Shown in pieces: positions 60,658 through 64,000 of a stretch of DNA of 64,000 bases. The stretch's first letter is position 1. Each line of letters opens with the position of its first letter. The translations under genes were made by a program, and so were the position numbers. The notes beneath the pieces were generated by a model, which did not search any database, was not told the DNA's origin, and saw only the letters and a program-made list of their open reading frames with translations. The DNA comes from Neolewinella aquimaris (GTDB lineage: Bacteria > Bacteroidota > Bacteroidia > Chitinophagales > Saprospiraceae). Where the stretch lies: contig NZ_JACIFF010000004.1 of the NCBI RefSeq assembly GCF_014197245.1, positions 253,548 to 317,547 on the forward strand, given 5' to 3'.

Positions 60658-61026
60658 TTAAAGCACCTCGGGAGCCAGTGAAACGATTTTCATGTAGTCG
60701 CGGTCGCGCAGCTCACGGGCAACGGGGCCGAAGATGCGGGTACCACGGGGTTCTTCCGCTGCATTCAGCAGTACTACCGCATTGTCGTCGAAGCGGATGT
60801 AGGATCCATCCTTACGACGGACTTCTTTTTTGGTACGAACGACAACGGCGCGGGACACCGAGCCTTTCTTGACGTTGCCTCCGGGAGAGGCTTCCTTTAC
60901 GCTGACGACGATTTGGTCGCCGATGGAGGCGTAGCGCCGCTTAGAGCCTCCCAATACCCGAATACAGAGTACTTCCTTGGCTCCGCTGTTATCGGCTACG
61001 CGCAAACGTGATTCCTGTTGGATCAT
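60658..61026 (-). CDS. rplN: 50S ribosomal protein L14
   Basis: This is a 122-residue protein, [20 protein letters not shown], with [20 protein letters not shown] and the C-terminal [20 protein letters not shown]. Operon position between S17 and L24. Confidence 0.98.
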   Translation of the reverse strand: MIQQESRLRVADNSGAKEVLCIRVLGGSKRRYASIGDQIVVSVKEASPGGNVKKGSVSRAVVVRTKKEVRRKDGSYIRFDDNAVVLLNAAEEPRGTRIFGPVARELRDRDYMKIVSLAPEVL

Positions 61027-61060
61027 GACAAATTATTTTTTATGCCGTTTACGATTGGGA

Positions 61061-61573
61061 TTACTTCGCCTGCTCCAGTACGGAGATCAGACGCCAGCGC
61101 TTGCGGCGGCTCAGGGGCCGACACTCCATGATGCGAACGAGGTCGCCGATCTGGCAAACGTTGCTCTCGTCATGAGCGATTAACTTCTTGGTTTTCTTTA
61201 CGTACTTGCCGTAAATGGGGTGCTGCAGGCGCCGCTCGATGGCTACGCTGATGGTCTTATCCATCTTATTGCTCACCACTACCCCGTCACGCGTTTTGCG
61301 CTCGTTGCGGCCGCTCTTCGTTGCCGTCTCCTCGTCTCCTTTGGAGGCCGATGGCTTTGCGGCAGCTTGTTTCTTGGGCGCGGACGCAGGTGCAGTGTCT
61401 ACCGTCGAAGGCGATGCTTCTTTGGCATCCTCTCCGGAACCGGTAACGGATTCTACGGCACTCGCCGCAGTATCGATCGCCTCATCCACGGCGTGGGTAA
61501 TCTTGTTGAGAAGGCCGCCCTGATCTTCCTGGGTCTGCTCCTGTTCCGGGGTATTCTTTTCCTCGTTGCTCAT
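61061..61573 (-). CDS. rpsQ: 30S ribosomal protein S17 with an 84-residue N-terminal extension
   Basis: The S17 core (about 85 residues) starts near [20 protein letters not shown] and ends [19 protein letters not shown]. The first 84 residues are an acidic, Ala/Ser/Glu-rich stretch ([17 protein letters not shown], then [21 protein letters not shown] and [17 protein letters not shown]). The frame has no ATG in the extension after the first Met until the core NKM, and the preceding L29 stop lies only seven bases before this start, so the extension appears to be translated. It is nearly twice the family's length. Confidence 0.93.
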   Translation of the reverse strand: MSNEEKNTPEQEQTQEDQGGLLNKITHAVDEAIDTAASAVESVTGSGEDAKEASPSTVDTAPASAPKKQAAAKPSASKGDEETATKSGRNERKTRDGVVVSNKMDKTISVAIERRLQHPIYGKYVKKTKKLIAHDESNVCQIGDLVRIMECRPLSRRKRWRLISVLEQAK

Positions 61574-61580
61574 CTTTCAG

Positions 61581-61841
61581 TTACTTTTTGCGGCGGCGGC
61601 GGCGAATGTCATCACGTTTTGCGAGGGCTTCTGCGGGAAGCTGGGCGAGTTCGCGGCGGCGAACTTCCGTTTTGATCCGGGCAATGTCACGACGCACGGT
61701 GCGCAGTTGCAGCGGATTCTCGATACCGTTTACGGTGTGATCGAACTTCATCTTTTCGAAGCTGGCGGTAGACTCGTTGAGCTGATCTTGCAGATCGGCG
61801 TCGGAGACATCCCGCAGTTCTAAGGTTTTATTACTCGCCAT
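61581..61841 (-). CDS. rpmC: 50S ribosomal protein L29
   Basis: This is an 86-residue protein, MASNKTLELRDVSDADLQDQ, with the typical middle NPLQLRTVRRDIARIKTE. The C-terminus is extended and very basic (RDDIRRRRRKK). Seven bases before S17. Confidence 0.95.
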   Translation of the reverse strand: MASNKTLELRDVSDADLQDQLNESTASFEKMKFDHTVNGIENPLQLRTVRRDIARIKTEVRRRELAQLPAEALAKRDDIRRRRRKK

Positions 61842-61861
61842 CAGAATCTGATTGTGCCACG

Positions 61862-61879
61862 TCCCGACAGCTATCGGGA
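61862..61879. repeat. palindromic element in the L29-L16 gap
   Basis: TCCCGA ... TCGGGA with a six-base loop (cagcta) sits in a 68-bp gap between L16 and L29. It belongs to the same TCCCGA/TCGGGA type as the palindrome inserted in the broken tRNA-Asp copies. It may be an operon-internal hairpin or a dispersed repeat. Confidence 0.6.
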
Positions 61880-61909
61880 GCAGATTTAGCTTTTTTGTTT
61901 ATAAAGTGA

Positions 61910-62329
61910 TTACCCCTGGTAGTCTACCCGGGTGATCGTTTTGGTCAATACCGGAAGCTTCTGTGCAGCCAGCCGCAGCGCCTCTTCCGCCACTTCCCGG
62001 GTTACCCCGTCAAGTTCGAACAGTACGCGACCCGGTTGTACCTGAGCGACCCAGTGGTCGAGTGCGCCCTTACCCTTACCCATACGCACTTCCAGCGGCT
62101 TGCTGGTGATCGGCTTATCGGGAAAAATACGGATCCACACCTTACCCTCACGTTTCATATGACGGGTCATGGCGATACGCGCGGCTTCTATCTGCCGGTT
62201 GGTAATCCGTCCGGCGTCCAGGCTCTTGAGTCCAAAACTTCCAAAGGAAACCAAGTTACCACGACCAGCAAGACCGGTGTTGCGACCTTTTTGCTGCTTG
62301 CGGTATTTCGTTCTTTTCGGCTGTAACAT
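61910..62329 (-). CDS. rplP: 50S ribosomal protein L16
   Basis: ATG 62329 ([20 protein letters not shown]) gives 139 residues; the 37-residue frame extension upstream is not family-like. Further markers: [33 protein letters not shown]. It precedes L29 (on the minus strand). Confidence 0.96.
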   Translation of the reverse strand: MLQPKRTKYRKQQKGRNTGLAGRGNLVSFGSFGLKSLDAGRITNRQIEAARIAMTRHMKREGKVWIRIFPDKPITSKPLEVRMGKGKGALDHWVAQVQPGRVLFELDGVTREVAEEALRLAAQKLPVLTKTITRVDYQG

Positions 62330-62610
62330 GATGCAAAGTTTAAGAGGGCTCCCGTAGAGCGGGGCAAAGGTACGCTTTTGCCCCGACATGGGAAAGGATA
62401 ACGCTCCTTTTATTCGGAGCAAAGTAAAGCAAGGTAGCAATGGCGCTATCCGCCCAGTGCTACCCTGCTTTTCGGGATTAGAAACCAGCGCAGAAGGCTA
62501 TTCTGATGGTCTCCGGTTCGGTTGTTCTCGCCAGATGGCGGTTAAGTCGGCCGGTGTTCGTACGCATCCCGAGCTGGAAGGCGTACCGGCAGTAAAGCTT
62601 CGGGTAGAGA
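62330..62610 (-). other. 281-bp gap inside the ribosomal operon (between S3 and L16)
   Basis: This is unusually long for the operon. On the minus strand it has a 12-bp stem with one mismatch (AGCAGGGTAGCA / TGCTACCTTGCT around an 18-base loop), then a small hairpin (GCTCC / GGAGC) and the string TTACTTTG (62427-62420; seven of eight to the -7 consensus) about 90 bases before the L16 start. It may hold a transcriptional attenuator plus a secondary promoter. No gene is seen. Confidence 0.5.
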
Positions 62611-63372
62611 CTAGCGACGACCGCCGCCCCCGCCACCACGGCGGTTGCCACCACGGCCACCCCGGTCGGATCCTCCGCGATCGCGACCACCACGGTCGTC
62701 ACGGTCGCCCTTGGTTGCCAGGCCGGCGTTGGGGTTCAGGTCCCGCTTACCGAGTACCTCACCCTTACAGAGCCACACTTTGATGCCGATGCGTCCGTAG
62801 ACCGTATGGGCTTCTTTGTGGGCGTAATCGATATCTGCCCGGAAGGTGTGTAGCGGTGTACGTCCTTCCTTGTACTCTTCGGTGCGGCTCATGTCCGATC
62901 CGTTGAGGCGACCGGAGATGCGAATCTTGATTCCCTCGGCACCGGCCCGCATTGTCGAAGCGATACTGGTCTTGATGGCACGACGGTAGTTGATCCGGGC
63001 TTCGATCTGATTGGCTACGGATTCGGCTACGATGTTGGCGTCGAGCTCCGGCTTGCGGATCTCGATGATGTTGATCTGTACGTCCTTATCCGTCAGGCGA
63101 CGAAGTTCTTCACGGATCTGATCGATCTCCTTACCTCCCTTACCAATGATGATACCGGGGCGGGAAGTGTGAATGGTCAGGGTTACCCGCTTGAGGGTAC
63201 GCTCGATGATGATGCGAGCAATTCCACCCTTGTTGATACGAGTTTGGAGGTAGGTACGCAGCTTCTCGTCTTCGATGACGTTGGAGGCGTAGTCTTTATC
63301 GGCGAACCAGTTGCTGTCCCAGCCGCGAATGTAACCGAGTCGGTTACCAATTGGATTAGTCTTTTGACCCAT
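62611..63372 (-). CDS. rpsC: 30S ribosomal protein S3 with RGG-rich C-terminal tail
   Basis: This is a 253-residue protein, [20 protein letters not shown], with the KH domain ([16 protein letters not shown], then [21 protein letters not shown]). The last 35 residues are a low-complexity Arg/Gly/Asp tail ([18 protein letters not shown] and a terminal GGGGGGRR), longer than usual. Six bases after L22. Confidence 0.97.
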   Translation of the reverse strand: MGQKTNPIGNRLGYIRGWDSNWFADKDYASNVIEDEKLRTYLQTRINKGGIARIIIERTLKRVTLTIHTSRPGIIIGKGGKEIDQIREELRRLTDKDVQINIIEIRKPELDANIVAESVANQIEARINYRRAIKTSIASTMRAGAEGIKIRISGRLNGSDMSRTEEYKEGRTPLHTFRADIDYAHKEAHTVYGRIGIKVWLCKGEVLGKRDLNPNAGLATKGDRDDRGGRDRGGSDRGGRGGNRRGGGGGGRR

Positions 63373-63378
63373 GGTTAG

Positions 63379-63777
63379 TTATGCTTGGACGGTTTCGGAT
63401 TCGGTTGCAGTGACACGTTCGCTCGGAAGCGGCGTCTTATTACTGACCTTGAGGGTGATGTGGCAGCTGTGCTTCCGGATACGGTGTGCACGACCGTGGG
63501 GTGCCGGACGGAACCGCTTGATCTGGGCACCGGAATCGGCGAAGGCCTCGCTGATGAAAAGATCGTACTCGTCGGCACTTTCCAGACCGTCGGTCTTAAA
63601 CTCCCAGTTGGCGACGGCCGAAAGAAGGTTCTTCTTCAACCAGATAGCCGCTTCCTGCTTGCTGTACTCGAGGATGCCGAGCGCCTCCCCTACCCGCTTT
63701 CCGCGGATCAGGTCGACGACGAGCCGCATCTTACGGACCGACATCGGAATGCTATTTAAACTTGCTGTTGCTTCCAT
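63379..63777 (-). CDS. rplV: 50S ribosomal protein L22
   Basis: This is a 132-residue protein, MEATASLNSIPMSVRKMRLV, with DLIRGKRVGEALGILEYSKQ and the C-terminal FRPAPHGRAHRIRKHSCHIT. The beta-hairpin tail is present (VSNKTPLPSERVTATESETV). Operon position between S19 and S3. Confidence 0.97.
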   Translation of the reverse strand: MEATASLNSIPMSVRKMRLVVDLIRGKRVGEALGILEYSKQEAAIWLKKNLLSAVANWEFKTDGLESADEYDLFISEAFADSGAQIKRFRPAPHGRAHRIRKHSCHITLKVSNKTPLPSERVTATESETVQA

Positions 63778-63887
63778 TATATTGGATAAAATTATGAGGG
63801 AACGGGTTAGTAAGCCGGGCCACGGGGGGCGAGGACCTACTCTTCCTTCACTCGGATTGTGTTGTGATCGTCCCTGCGAACGACCAA

Positions 63888-64000
63888 TTACTTCTTCTTG
63901 CCACCGTGTCCGCGGAACGAACGGGTAGGAGCAAACTCACCGAGCTTGTGACCGACCATGTTCTCCGTGACGTACACGGGTACGTGCGTCTTGCCGTTGT
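63888..64000 (-). CDS. rpsS: 30S ribosomal protein S19, C-terminal part (truncated by window edge)
   Basis: The last 37 codons are visible, ending [20 protein letters not shown] and FRGHGGKKK. The stop codon is at 63888-63890. The 5' part lies beyond the window. A 110-bp gap to L22 follows. Confidence 0.93.
   Translation of the reverse strand, partial: NGKTHVPVYVTENMVGHKLGEFAPTRSFRGHGGKKK

Overview
The window is chromosomal DNA from a fairly GC-rich member of the Bacteroidota, most likely Saprospiria (Lewinella-like). Evidence: three secreted proteins with type IX secretion (T9SS) C-terminal sorting domains; two LytS/LytTR two-component pairs; a carboxypeptidase-regulatory-domain TonB receptor; a bacteroidete-type cluster of parvulin chaperones; TAnnTTTG-type -7 promoter elements, with little sign of Shine-Dalgarno sites; and several TTG/GTG starts. 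The taxonomic call is inference from gene content.

Layout. 1-12.1 kb: envelope biogenesis (PpiD-like chaperone, LptC), a LytTR regulator, a GG-leader micropeptide and a cytosolic TPR histidine kinase, a K+ channel, an SGNH lipoprotein, a flippase, and a three-gene SurA/PpiC operon. 12.1-15 kb: a gene-poor, repeat-rich stretch with a small protein, a DUF937-like protein, a dispersed 25-bp repeat, and two 413-bp tandem units, each carrying a GIY-YIG nuclease gene fused to a broken tRNA-Asp copy, next to the intact tRNA-Asp. 15-27.4 kb: TonB, a DJ-1-like protein, GabD, QueE, YigZ, YceI, a TonB receptor, a second LytS/LytTR pair, an orphan Tat-type TRAP binding protein and TerC. 27.5-40.7 kb: a T9SS vanadium haloperoxidase, pyruvate dehydrogenase E2, RecR, CoaD, glycosyltransferases, chorismate synthase, and an EgtB-EgtD (ergothioneine) operon. 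40.8-41.2 kb: two tandem tRNA-like RNAs of about 150 nt with an oversized variable arm. 41.3-55 kb: SET protein, MoxR ATPase, BCCT transporter, VanX-like dipeptidase, a secreted repeat protein, a transporter strikingly like animal CHT1, a flavoprotein, a methyltransferase, MATE and LamG/T9SS proteins. 55-64 kb: the spc/S10 ribosomal operon read on the minus strand from S19 to SecY, ending in a clear terminator.

Most promising for novelty: (i) the tRNA-Asp-linked GIY-YIG tandem element; (ii) the pair of tRNA-like RNAs with giant variable arms and a compensatory acceptor-stem change; (iii) the GG-leader micropeptide between a LytTR regulator and a cytosolic TPR kinase, a possible peptide-sensing circuit; (iv) low-complexity extensions on ribosomal proteins S17, S5 and S3; (v) the CHT1-like transporter. 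No database search was possible; family names come from recognising motifs in the translated sequence.
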